A DNA stretch of 6,454 nucleotides from Solirubrobacteraceae bacterium. Lineage in GTDB: Bacteria > Actinomycetota > Thermoleophilia > Solirubrobacterales > Solirubrobacteraceae. A model generated the notes under the pieces. The model was given only the letters and a program-made list of their open reading frames with translations. It ran no database searches and was not told where the DNA came from. The DNA lies in contig JASHQV010000424.1 in the NCBI GenBank assembly GCA_030038955.1, positions 1-6,454 on the forward strand. Reading direction: 5' to 3'. This document shows positions 1 through 6,454 of the stretch, piece by piece. Made by a program: the position numbers and the translations under genes. The stretch's first letter is position 1. Each line of letters begins with the position of its first letter.

Positions 1-505
1 CGGCCGGCGCCTCCGCCGACCCGGGCAGAACGCTGTCGACCGCCGCCAGCGCCGCACGCGGCCAGCCGGGCCGTGTGCGCGGGACCTCGATCAGCGCGTA
101 AGGGACACGTGAGGCGCCGCACGCGCGCGCGACCGCGGCGGCGCCATTCGACAGGAGCGGGGGCGGGACCGTCCCGGCCGCCTCGTAGACGACGCCGCGG
201 ACAGTCGTGTCGAGCAGCTTGCGCAGCAGCGACTCGAGGCGCGGGCCGTGCAGCGCCGACAGCTGCGCGGGCTTCCCGGCGGCGCTGCCGAGCAGCACCA
301 CGAGGACGCCGACGTGCTCGAGCGCGGGCACCAGCGTTGCGAGCCGATCGGGATCGGCCAGCACCCCCTCGATCCCCGCCTCGCCAAGCTCAGCCACTCG
401 CTCGGGCCGGCGAGTGGTGCCCCGCACCACGTGACCGCGACGCCGCAGCTCGCCGGCCAGCTCGACGCCGCGCTGTCCACAGGCGATGATCAGGCAACGC
501 GCCAC
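1..505 (-). CDS. Rossmann-fold NAD(P)-binding protein, atypical SDR/epimerase-like (3' end beyond window)
   Basis: The minus-strand frame from a GTG at 505 stays open to the left edge, giving 168 visible residues and no C-terminus. The N-terminus reads as a first Rossmann beta strand and glycine turn (CLIIACGQRG, residues 4-13), then a helix and a second strand ending in TTRRP (residues 30-34). Paired arginines there usually favour NADP over NAD in atypical short-chain dehydrogenases. A strand at about 65-73 (VGVLVVLLGS) and another at 104-111 (GVVYEAAG) fit the same fold. The usual Tyr-x-x-x-Lys catalytic pair is not evident, so it may bind a nucleotide without being a classical dehydrogenase. 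Substrate is unknown. GTG 505 lies 12 bp after, and in frame with, the stop of the upstream small membrane gene, so the two are probably co-transcribed. No strong ribosome-binding site is visible, and no ATG occurs in the visible part. I am confident it is coding and moderately confident of the fold. Confidence 0.75.
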   Translation of the reverse strand, partial: MARCLIIACGQRGVELAGELRRRGHVVRGTTRRPERVAELGEAGIEGVLADPDRLATLVPALEHVGVLVVLLGSAAGKPAQLSALHGPRLESLLRKLLDTTVRGVVYEAAGTVPPPLLSNGAAAVARACGASRVPYALIEVPRTRPGWPRAALAAVDSVLPGSAEAPA

Positions 506-517
506 CGCGGTCAGAGA

Positions 518-799
518 TCAGGTACTGCGGCGCAGCTGGTCGCGGTCGTTCATCACCTCGCGCTCCACGTCCTCAACCGTCATCTCCGGCTGACCCCGCC
601 GCCGGCGCCGCTCGTTGTGCGCGGCCAGCAGCTGCTCCAGATCCTCGGCGTCCATCGCCTCGCGGGCCTCAGCGATCTCCCGGGACGAACGCAGGCCGAG
701 CTGGGCCGTGGGATCGCGCTCGTGCTGCATGCCGAGCGCGATCACGAACGCAACCACCAGCGCGAGCCCGACCAGCACGACGACGGCAAACGCACTCAC
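518..799 (-). CDS. small single-pass membrane protein, unknown function
   Basis: A 93-residue protein starting at GTG (799-797) and ending at TGA (520-518). Residues 4-22 form one hydrophobic helix (AFAVVVLVGLALVVAFVIA). A hydrophilic, helix-prone, strongly charged tail follows, with an acidic run (DAEDLEQ, 50-56), five consecutive arginines at 64-68 and a second acidic segment (TVEDVEREV, 74-82). The likely arrangement is an N-terminal membrane anchor with a cytoplasmic tail, given the positive charge after the helix. I do not recognise a named family. It is probably the first gene of a leftward unit with the Rossmann-fold gene 12 bp downstream, and it diverges from the Ig-like secreted protein gene. 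No clear Shine-Dalgarno precedes the GTG, and no better start exists upstream. Third-position G/C bias and the coherent membrane-plus-tail layout support it as a real gene. Confidence 0.75.
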   Translation of the reverse strand: MSAFAVVVLVGLALVVAFVIALGMQHERDPTAQLGLRSSREIAEAREAMDAEDLEQLLAAHNERRRRRGQPEMTVEDVEREVMNDRDQLRRST

Positions 800-965
800 G
801 CGCCGAGTCTACCCCCGGCCGCTGGCGAGGATCACGCACTCCGGCGGCCAGCGGCGCCTGCTCGGAAGCGCAACTTCCGCGCCGCAATCAGTGTTCTGTG
901 AGCCGACCAGGGCCGCCCGGTCGGGGTGGAGCGACCACCAAGCAAGTTGGAAGGAAGTGCTCTTG
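800..965. promoter_or_regulatory. divergent spacer with two inverted repeats, probable promoters in both directions
   Basis: This 166 bp gap separates two genes read outward, so it should hold promoters for both. I cannot point to a convincing -35/-10 pair on either strand. Two symmetrical elements are visible: a perfect 9 bp inverted repeat GCCGCTGGC (818-826) with GCCAGCGGC (847-855), 20 bases apart, and a 6 bp hairpin CGGAAG (863-868) with CTTCCG (874-879) around a CGCAA loop. Either could be an operator or a transcript hairpin, but in GC-rich DNA short symmetry is common, so a role is inference only. Confidence 0.3.
949..957 (+). promoter_or_regulatory. ribosome binding site of the Ig-like secreted protein gene
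   Basis: The purine run GGAAGGAAG ends 8 bases before the ATG at 966. It is the clearest Shine-Dalgarno-like site in the window. It fixes the start at 966 rather than at in-frame codons further upstream, and that choice also places a proper signal peptide at the N-terminus. Confidence 0.7.
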
Positions 966-2231
966 ATGCGCACGCGACTCATCGTGCTCGCAGCGCTGGT
1001 TGGCGCCCTCGTGACAGTGGGCGTCACCGGACTGGCGAGTGCCGCCCCCCACCAGGACAAGGGCCTGACGCTCACGGCCGCGCCCAACCCGATCATCGCC
1101 GGCGAGAGCGTCGTGATCTACGGCCAGCTACAGGGAAGCGATGTCGCCGGGCAGACGATCTACCTGTACCACCGCGTGAATCCCGCGGCGCGCTTCACAC
1201 TGGTGAGCCACACCACCACCGATGCGAGTGGCGGTTACGAGTTCACGCGTCAGGTCGGCGTGGTCATGTCGAACCGAAGTTGGTTCGTGCGTGGGCCAGA
1301 CGGCACACACAGCGCCACGGTCAAGGAGCAGGTGGCCGCACTGGTGACACTGCATGCCAGCACCACGACCAGCTTCACGGGAAGCCTGGTCGTGTTCAAT
1401 GGACGGATCACTCCGAGCCATGCGTTTGAGCGAGTGCTGCTGCAGCAGCAGACGGCCGCCGCCGGCGACGTCTGGCGCACGATCGCGGTCACGCGTACGA
1501 ACCGCGACTCGCATTTCAGCGTCGTCCATGGATTCCGGTATCCCGGCGACAAGACGCTCCGTGCCGTGTTCACTGGCGATCGGCGCAACGTCGCGGGCGA
1601 CTCGGACAGCGTCACGCTGATCGTCCAGCAACGTGAGAAGCCGGCGTTCACGCTGACCAGCTCCAGCCCGATCATCGCCGAGGGCAGGTCGGTGACACTG
1701 AGCGGGAAGCTCTACAAGGCGGGCACGACTGACCCGAAGGCGGGCGTGAACGTGACCCTGCACGCGGAGAACCCGAATGGTCGCTGGCACGTGGTCGATA
1801 GCATTCCGACCGCGTCCGACGGGTCCTACGCGTTCACCGTGACCCCGACCTACAACACCACCTACCGGGCAACGACCAAGGCAGGACGCGTGAGCGCCCC
1901 GCTCAGCCAGGGTGTGCAGGACGTGGTCACGATCAACCAGAGCTCGGACACCGCCGAGGTCGGCGGCACCGTGACGATCTCGGGGAACGTCAGCCCGGCC
2001 AAGTCGGGTCACGAGATCTTCCTGCAGCAGCTGGGAGACGATGGTGCCTGGCACGACGTCGAGGCGAGCAATGTCACGTCGGCATCGACGTACTCGTTCA
2101 TCTACCAGTTTGGTGAGGCCGGCGCCATCCGGCTGCGGGCGCGTGTGTTCGGTGGTCCGTGGAACGTGGGCGCGGCGTCGCGAATGGTGACCGTCGAGGT
2201 CAGTGGAGTCGCCACGCCAAGCGACGGCTGA
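966..2231 (+). CDS. secreted protein with four tandem Ig-like beta-sandwich domains
   Basis: A 421-residue exported protein. Residues 1-26 are a signal peptide: positive start (MRTR), a hydrophobic core (LIVLAALVGALVTVGVTG) and an ASA-A cleavage site near 26/27. The rest divides into four repeats of about 90-95 residues beginning near 34, 126, 228 and 320. Each opens with a strand like LTLTAAPNPI, VTLHAST, FTLTSSSPI or VTINQSS, followed by a G-x-x-V-x-I/L-x-G turn and strand (GESVVIYG, GSLVVFNG, GRSVTLSG, GGTVTISG) and a later YxF or hSF strand. This is the layout of bacterial Ig-like/Big-type domains, which usually act as stalks, adhesive or carbohydrate-contacting modules outside the cell. 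No catalytic domain, C-terminal membrane helix or LPXTG-type sorting signal is seen, so it is probably released or loosely surface-bound. The ligand is unknown. The start at 966 is supported by the upstream GGAAGG site. Two hairpins follow the stop. Confidence 0.9.
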   Translation: MRTRLIVLAALVGALVTVGVTGLASAAPHQDKGLTLTAAPNPIIAGESVVIYGQLQGSDVAGQTIYLYHRVNPAARFTLVSHTTTDASGGYEFTRQVGVVMSNRSWFVRGPDGTHSATVKEQVAALVTLHASTTTSFTGSLVVFNGRITPSHAFERVLLQQQTAAAGDVWRTIAVTRTNRDSHFSVVHGFRYPGDKTLRAVFTGDRRNVAGDSDSVTLIVQQREKPAFTLTSSSPIIAEGRSVTLSGKLYKAGTTDPKAGVNVTLHAENPNGRWHVVDSIPTASDGSYAFTVTPTYNTTYRATTKAGRVSAPLSQGVQDVVTINQSSDTAEVGGTVTISGNVSPAKSGHEIFLQQLGDDGAWHDVEASNVTSASTYSFIYQFGEAGAIRLRARVFGGPWNVGAASRMVTVEVSGVATPSDG

Positions 2232-2245
2232 GCTCGATGGACGGC

Positions 2246-2274
2246 GAGGCGGGCTGGGCGAACTAGCCCGCCTC
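2246..2274 (+). terminator. hairpin terminator after the Ig-like protein gene
   Basis: A perfect 10 bp stem, GAGGCGGGCT (2246-2255) with AGCCCGCCTC (2265-2274), encloses a 9 base loop 14 bases after the TGA stop. The tail is only TTCGTGG, so the U-tract is poor. In high-GC actinobacteria, hairpins with weak or no U-tract often still serve as terminators. Position and stem strength make this the likely transcript end. Confidence 0.6.
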
Positions 2275-2276
2275 TT

Positions 2277-2310
2277 CGTGGCCCGGCACCCGTTAGGGTG
2301 CCGGGCCATG
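2277..2310 (+). promoter_or_regulatory. long GC hairpin before the dehydrogenase gene (second terminator or leader structure)
   Basis: The arms GGCCCGGCACCC (2280-2291) and GGGTGCCGGGCC (2296-2307) pair perfectly over 12 bp around a GTTA loop. T2279-A2308, a G-T wobble and C2277-G2310 can extend it to about 15 bp. No U-tract follows. It sits 5 bases after the first hairpin and its 3' arm abuts a mini-ORF ATG at 2308. It could be a second terminator for the upstream gene, or a structured leader of the dehydrogenase mRNA if a promoter lies upstream. The sequence does not decide between these. Confidence 0.5.
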
Positions 2311-2343
2311 TGCTTTCAGCCGACTGCGACGCGACCGTCCTGA
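2308..2343 (+). CDS. possible 11-codon leader ORF overlapping the dehydrogenase start
   Basis: ATG at 2308 opens a short frame encoding MCFQPTATRPS. It stops at TGA 2341-2343, whose last base is the first base of the dehydrogenase ATG (TGATG). An AGGG at 2295-2298, inside the hairpin loop and 3' arm, is 9 bases upstream and could act as a weak ribosome site. The dehydrogenase itself has no visible Shine-Dalgarno, which would suit translational coupling. The peptide is too short for its composition to prove coding, so chance is a real alternative. Confidence 0.25.
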   Translation: MCFQPTATRPS

Positions 2344-3377
2344 TGCGCGCGGTCACCTTCCAGGCGCCGATGCAGGTGCGGGTGGAGGAGCGACGCGAGC
2401 CAGAGCTGCTGGCGGGCGACGACGCGATCGTCCGGATCGAAGCCACCGGGATCTGCGGCTCCGACCTCCACATCTACCGCGGGCGAGTGAAGATCGCGCC
2501 AGGGTTCACGATCGGGCACGAGCTCGTCGGCACGGTGGTGGCCGCCGGAGACGCGGTCACCCGCGTGGCTGAGGGCGACCGGGTGCTGGGCTGCTTCCAT
2601 ACCGCCTGCGGAACCTGCTTCTTCTGCCTGCGCGGCCACTACCACAAGTGCGATCAGATGCGCACGTTCGGACACGGCGCCGCGCTCGGCGACCTGCCCG
2701 GCACGCAGGCCGAACTGGCCCTGGTGCCGCATGCGAACCTGACGCTGCGCCGCGTGCCGGACAGCCTCAGCAATGACGTGGCCCTATTCGCCGGCGACGT
2801 GATGGGCACCGGCTATCACGCGGTGGTCAACTCGGGGGTCACGCCCGGAGACTCCGTCGCGGTGCTCGGTCTCGGCCCTGTGGGTCTGTGCGCCGTGCAG
2901 GTGGCGCGGGCGTCGGGTGCCGGACCGGTGGTGGCGATCGACTCCGTGCCCGAGCGGCTCGAGATCGCCCGCGCGTTCGGCGCCACCCCGGTACACCTGA
3001 GCGAGCAGCAGCCGCGCGAGCAGGTCAAGCGGCTCACCGGCGGGCGCGGCGTCGACGTCGCGATCGACGCGGTCGGACATCCCGACGCGCTCGACCTGGC
3101 GATCCGCCTCGTCCGCAAGGCCGGAACCGTCGGCGCGATCGGCGTGTACGCCGAACCCCAGCAGGTGCATATGGGGCTCGTGTGGATCAAGGCGCTGACG
3201 CTGAAGAGTGGACACGCCAACGTGATCGCGCACGTGGACCGCGTGCTGGGGATGCTCGAGGCCGGGACGCTCGATCCCTCGCCGCTGATCAGCGCGCACA
3301 TGCCGCTCGATGACGCGGCCGAGGCCTACCGGCGCTACGACCGCCACGAAGCGCTAAAAATCGTGCTGACCCCCTAA
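2343..3377 (+). CDS. zinc-dependent medium-chain alcohol dehydrogenase family protein
   Basis: A 344-residue MDR-superfamily oxidoreductase, predicted to oxidise an alcohol or reduce an aldehyde with NAD(H) in the cytoplasm. The N-terminal GroES-like domain carries the catalytic zinc set: Cys38 in GICGSDLH, His59-Glu60 in GHE, and probably Asp152 in GDVMGTGYHA. Cys-His-Asp is the pattern of the formaldehyde dehydrogenase-like subgroup. Structural-zinc cysteines are Cys89, Cys92, Cys95 and Cys103. The Rossmann domain has GLGPVG at 176-181, and Asp200 at the end of the second strand (VAIDS) favours NAD over NADP. The family start pattern MRAVTFQAP places translation at ATG 2343; a GTG at 2298 is in frame but would add 15 unrelated residues from the hairpin region. 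The length is normal and every key residue is present. The substrate cannot be told from sequence; threonine or sugar-alcohol dehydrogenase activity is possible. It probably has its own promoter, because hairpins precede it. Confidence 0.92.
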   Translation: MRAVTFQAPMQVRVEERREPELLAGDDAIVRIEATGICGSDLHIYRGRVKIAPGFTIGHELVGTVVAAGDAVTRVAEGDRVLGCFHTACGTCFFCLRGHYHKCDQMRTFGHGAALGDLPGTQAELALVPHANLTLRRVPDSLSNDVALFAGDVMGTGYHAVVNSGVTPGDSVAVLGLGPVGLCAVQVARASGAGPVVAIDSVPERLEIARAFGATPVHLSEQQPREQVKRLTGGRGVDVAIDAVGHPDALDLAIRLVRKAGTVGAIGVYAEPQQVHMGLVWIKALTLKSGHANVIAHVDRVLGMLEAGTLDPSPLISAHMPLDDAAEAYRRYDRHEALKIVLTP

Positions 3378-3490
3378 CTTGGTGAATCGGCGCCGTTCGA
3401 TGATGACGGCCGAGATCCGCGGGATGGACGCTCGTTTGAGTGGCCAGCCGGTGACTTGCCGTTTTTCTGTTCGTCGCCGATCGATTACGT

Positions 3491-4072
3491 ATGCCCTACC
3501 TGATTCGGCGGCGGCTGGTCACAGCCGCCAAGGTAACTCTGGTCGGACTTGTTTTTGCTGCCGCCGCGCCGCACGCGGCAATCGCGGGATCCCCGTGCGC
3601 GCACGCCTACACGCCCGTGGGCGCGGCGTCGCGCAAGCAGATCCGCGCCGCGGTGGTCTGCCTGATCAACCGGCAGCGGACCTCCCGTGGGCTGCCTGCG
3701 CTGCATATCAACAGGCGCCTCAACCGTTCGGCCCAGAGCTGGACGGACACGATGGTCCGCCGCCAGAAGTTCACCCACGGCTCAGACTTCGGCGCCCGCA
3801 TCTCGGCCGTGGGGTTCAACTGGTCGACCGCAGGCGAGAACATCGCCGTCGGGTTCACCACGGCGCACTCGGTGGTCAAGGCGTGGATGGCAAGCACGGG
3901 TCACTGCGAGAACATCCTCGACCCCGACTTCGCGCAGGTTGGGACCGGCGTCGTCAACCGCGGAATCCGCGGCTGGGGCGGCGCCGCCACCTGGACGCAG
4001 GACTTTGGGCTGTGGATGGGAGCCAGCCCGCCATCTCACCGGTGGGGTCCGGCAGACGGCTGCCCCTATTAG
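3491..4072 (+). CDS. secreted CAP-domain (SCP/PR-1-like) protein
   Basis: A 193-residue exported protein. Residues 1-32 look like a signal peptide: RRR at 6-8, hydrophobic core 15-26, cleavage after AIA (30-32). The arginine run is only loosely Tat-like, so Sec export is more likely. From about residue 51 to 175 it matches the bacterial CAP fold: LINRQRTSRGLPAL (58-71), FTHG with His96, GENIAVG with Glu116 (115-121), VKAWMASTGHCENIL with His138 (129-143), and WTQDFG (168-173). His and Glu residues of this kind line the CAP cavity. Family roles include cell-wall-associated, lipid-binding or protease-like activity, and none can be assigned here. Four cysteines (36, 57, 139, 191) suggest two disulfides. 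A 113 bp spacer after the dehydrogenase and no obvious Shine-Dalgarno suggest its own promoter, but I found no convincing -35/-10. The C-terminal DGCPY and stop lie inside a tandem duplication shared with the spacer before trxB. Confidence 0.88.
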   Translation: MPYLIRRRLVTAAKVTLVGLVFAAAAPHAAIAGSPCAHAYTPVGAASRKQIRAAVVCLINRQRTSRGLPALHINRRLNRSAQSWTDTMVRRQKFTHGSDFGARISAVGFNWSTAGENIAVGFTTAHSVVKAWMASTGHCENILDPDFAQVGTGVVNRGIRGWGGAATWTQDFGLWMGASPPSHRWGPADGCPY

Positions 4073-4113
4073 GGTTCGAGCCCGACGGCTGTCCCCTATG
4101 AGGGTTCGAGCCC
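4055..4113. repeat. tandem duplication across the CAP-gene stop codon, in the trxB convergent spacer
   Basis: Two adjacent copies, 4055-4083 (29 bp) and 4084-4113 (30 bp), differ by one inserted T and one T-to-G change. Copy 1 contains the last codons and TAG of the CAP gene. Copy 2 repeats them as DGCPL plus TGA in a shifted frame and ends 2 bp before the trxB stop complement (4116-4118). Each copy ends in GGGTTCGAGCCC, nearly its own reverse complement, and contains CCCCTAT-x-AGGG, which is also symmetrical. The two 12-mers can pair with each other across an 18 base loop (12 pairs including two G-U) or fold singly. This may work as a terminator for both converging genes, but without a clear U-tract that is inference. 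Confidence 0.8.
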
Positions 4114-4115
4114 GC

Positions 4116-5114
4116 TCAGGAGCGCCCGGCGGCGACTCCGACCGCCGGCGTCGGGTTGTCGCGCAGGTACCACTCGGCGTCGAGCGCAGCCTGGCATCCG
4201 GAGCCGGCGGCGGTGACCGCCTGACGGTAGGTGTGGTCGACGAGATCGCCTGCGGCGAACACGCCCGGCCGGCTGGTCGAGGTCGAGCGGCCCTCGGTGA
4301 CGACGTAGCCACCGGGATCGAGCTCGATCTGTCCCTCGACCAGCTGCGACTGTGGCTCGTGGCCGATCGCGATGAACGCGCCGCAGATCTCGATCTCCCG
4401 GGTCGAGTCGTCGTTCGCGCGACGCAGACGCGCCCGTGCCAGCGAAGTGCCGTCGACAGAGATGAGCTCCTCCACCACATATGGCGTGAGCCACTCGACG
4501 TTGTCGAGCGCGTGGGCACGCTCGAGCATGATCTTGGAGGCACGAAACTGCTCGCGCCGGTGGACGATTGCGACCTTGGAGGCAAACTTGGCGAGGAACA
4601 TCGCCTCCTCCATGGCGGAGTCGCCGCCGCCGACAACGATCGTCGGGACGTCCCGGAAGAAGGCCGCGTCGCAGGTCGCGCAGTAGCTGACGCCACGGCC
4701 GGCCAGGAGCTCCTCGCCGGGCACGCCGAGCTTGCGGTGCTCCGCGCCCATCGCCAGAATCACGGTCCGCGTGAGGTACTCCTGGTCGCCGACGTAGACG
4801 CGGTGCAGGCCGCCGTCCGTGGCCAGCTCGACGGCGGTCACCTCATCGGTCTCCAGGCGGGCGCCGAAGCGCTCGGCCTGGGCGCGCATCTGCTGCATCA
4901 GCTCCGGGCCCATGATTCCGCCCGGGAAGCCCGGGTAGTTCTCGACGTCGGTGGTCTGCTGCAGCAGCCCGCCCCAGGCGAACCCCTCGATCACCAGCGG
5001 CTCCAGGTTGGCCCGCGCCGTGTACAGTGCGGCGGTGTAGCCGGCGGGGCCGCTGCCGATGATCACCACGTTCTCCGGCGCCTGCTCGCCCGTTGTGGCC
5101 TGCTCGTTCGTCAT
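4116..5114 (-). CDS. trxB: thioredoxin reductase (NADPH)
   Basis: A 332-residue low-molecular-weight thioredoxin reductase, which passes electrons from NADPH through FAD and a redox disulfide to thioredoxin in the cytoplasm. The FAD-binding GSGPAG is at 20-25, with TTDVENYPGF at 54-63. The active-site CATC (Cys145, Cys148) is followed by Asp149. The NADPH site shows GGGDSA at 162-167 and the HRR at 185-187 that contacts the 2' phosphate. The second FAD motif is AAGDL (287-291), followed by RQAVTAAGSGCQAA. Length and motif order are normal. ATG 5114 gives a family-like N-terminus with only a weak GACGGA before it. An in-frame ATG at 5186 overlaps the upstream gene's stop (TGATG) and would add 24 residues that do not resemble the family. 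No thioredoxin gene is adjacent, although trxB-trxA pairs are common in actinobacteria. It may be read with the membrane protein gene 71 bp upstream, or from its own promoter. Confidence 0.95.
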   Translation of the reverse strand: MTNEQATTGEQAPENVVIIGSGPAGYTAALYTARANLEPLVIEGFAWGGLLQQTTDVENYPGFPGGIMGPELMQQMRAQAERFGARLETDEVTAVELATDGGLHRVYVGDQEYLTRTVILAMGAEHRKLGVPGEELLAGRGVSYCATCDAAFFRDVPTIVVGGGDSAMEEAMFLAKFASKVAIVHRREQFRASKIMLERAHALDNVEWLTPYVVEELISVDGTSLARARLRRANDDSTREIEICGAFIAIGHEPQSQLVEGQIELDPGGYVVTEGRSTSTSRPGVFAAGDLVDHTYRQAVTAAGSGCQAALDAEWYLRDNPTPAVGVAAGRS

Positions 5115-5185
5115 TCCGTCACGCTCGTCTGTCGCACCTGTCAGCACCGCCGCGAGTGGCTCGTGAGCCCCACGGCGGCACATCA

Positions 5186-6454
<1,269 letters not shown>

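Noticed and set aside
615..965. In-frame N-terminal extension of the Ig-like protein by 117 codons
   Set aside because: It would bury the signal peptide, run opposite the small membrane protein gene and ignore the GGAAGG site just before ATG 966.
1435..1452. CTGCTGCAGCAGCAG palindrome and CAG run
   Set aside because: It encodes Leu-Leu-Gln-Gln-Gln within the second Ig-like domain and is explained by codon choice. No regulatory context is visible.
1128..2309. Long minus-strand open frame (393 codons) opposite the Ig-like protein gene
   Set aside because: It is Arg/His/Asp-rich with no fold signature. The plus-strand gene there has a signal peptide, a good ribosome site and domain repeats.
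3440..3470. GTTTTT tract after a GC-rich stretch, as a terminator of the dehydrogenase gene
   Set aside because: I could build only a 3-4 bp stem before the T-run, which is too weak to call a terminator. TTGCCG nearby lacks a matching -10 as well.
3379..4101. Plus-strand TTG-started frame overlapping the CAP gene and ending at the second repeat copy
   Set aside because: It has no domain resemblance. The CAP frame shows a signal peptide and clear family motifs in the same DNA. The shared DGCP ending comes from the tandem duplication.
4072..4113. GGGTTCGAGCCC resembling a tRNA T-arm, present twice
   Set aside because: No acceptor, D or anticodon arm can be built around either copy, so this is at most resemblance or a small hairpin.

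Overview
This is a GC-rich (roughly 70 percent by eye) bacterial chromosomal stretch with six protein genes I can support well. The strong G/C bias at third codon positions, GTG starts, weak Shine-Dalgarno sites and protein styles (a CAP-domain protein with a CLINRQR-type start to the domain, an LPG_synthase_TM protein with a GAGGIALTAWALRRSGM segment) suggest a high-GC actinobacterium. My best guess is the class Thermoleophilia (Solirubrobacterales-like). That placement is inference from protein style, not from a marker gene.

Layout. Positions 1-799 hold two minus-strand genes read leftward: a 93-residue single-pass membrane protein of unknown function, then a Rossmann-fold NAD(P)-binding protein that runs off the left edge. 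A 166 bp divergent spacer follows, with two small inverted repeats. On the plus strand come a secreted four-domain Ig-like beta-sandwich protein (966-2231), two successive hairpins, a possible 11-codon leader ORF, a zinc-dependent medium-chain dehydrogenase (2343-3377), and a secreted CAP-domain protein (3491-4072). The CAP gene converges with minus-strand trxB (4116-5114), with 43 bp between the stop codons. Upstream of trxB on the same strand is a multi-pass LPG_synthase_TM/flippase-like membrane protein whose frame stays open to the right edge.

Function. The genes do not form one recognisable pathway: two secreted proteins, one oxidoreductase, thioredoxin reductase (disulfide redox balance) and a lipid- or envelope-linked membrane protein. 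The mix looks like ordinary chromosome with short transcription units. I see no transposase, integrase, CRISPR array, rRNA or tRNA gene, and no evidence of a new defence or mobile system.

The points most worth a second look are small-scale: (a) a 29/30 bp tandem duplication that copies the 3' end and stop region of the CAP gene into the convergent spacer beside trxB; (b) in-frame tandem repeats at both ends of the LPG_synthase_TM protein (54 bp and 15 bp units at the N-terminus, 21 bp units at the C-terminus), which make its start uncertain; and (c) a long GC hairpin followed by a mini-ORF whose stop overlaps the dehydrogenase start as TGATG.
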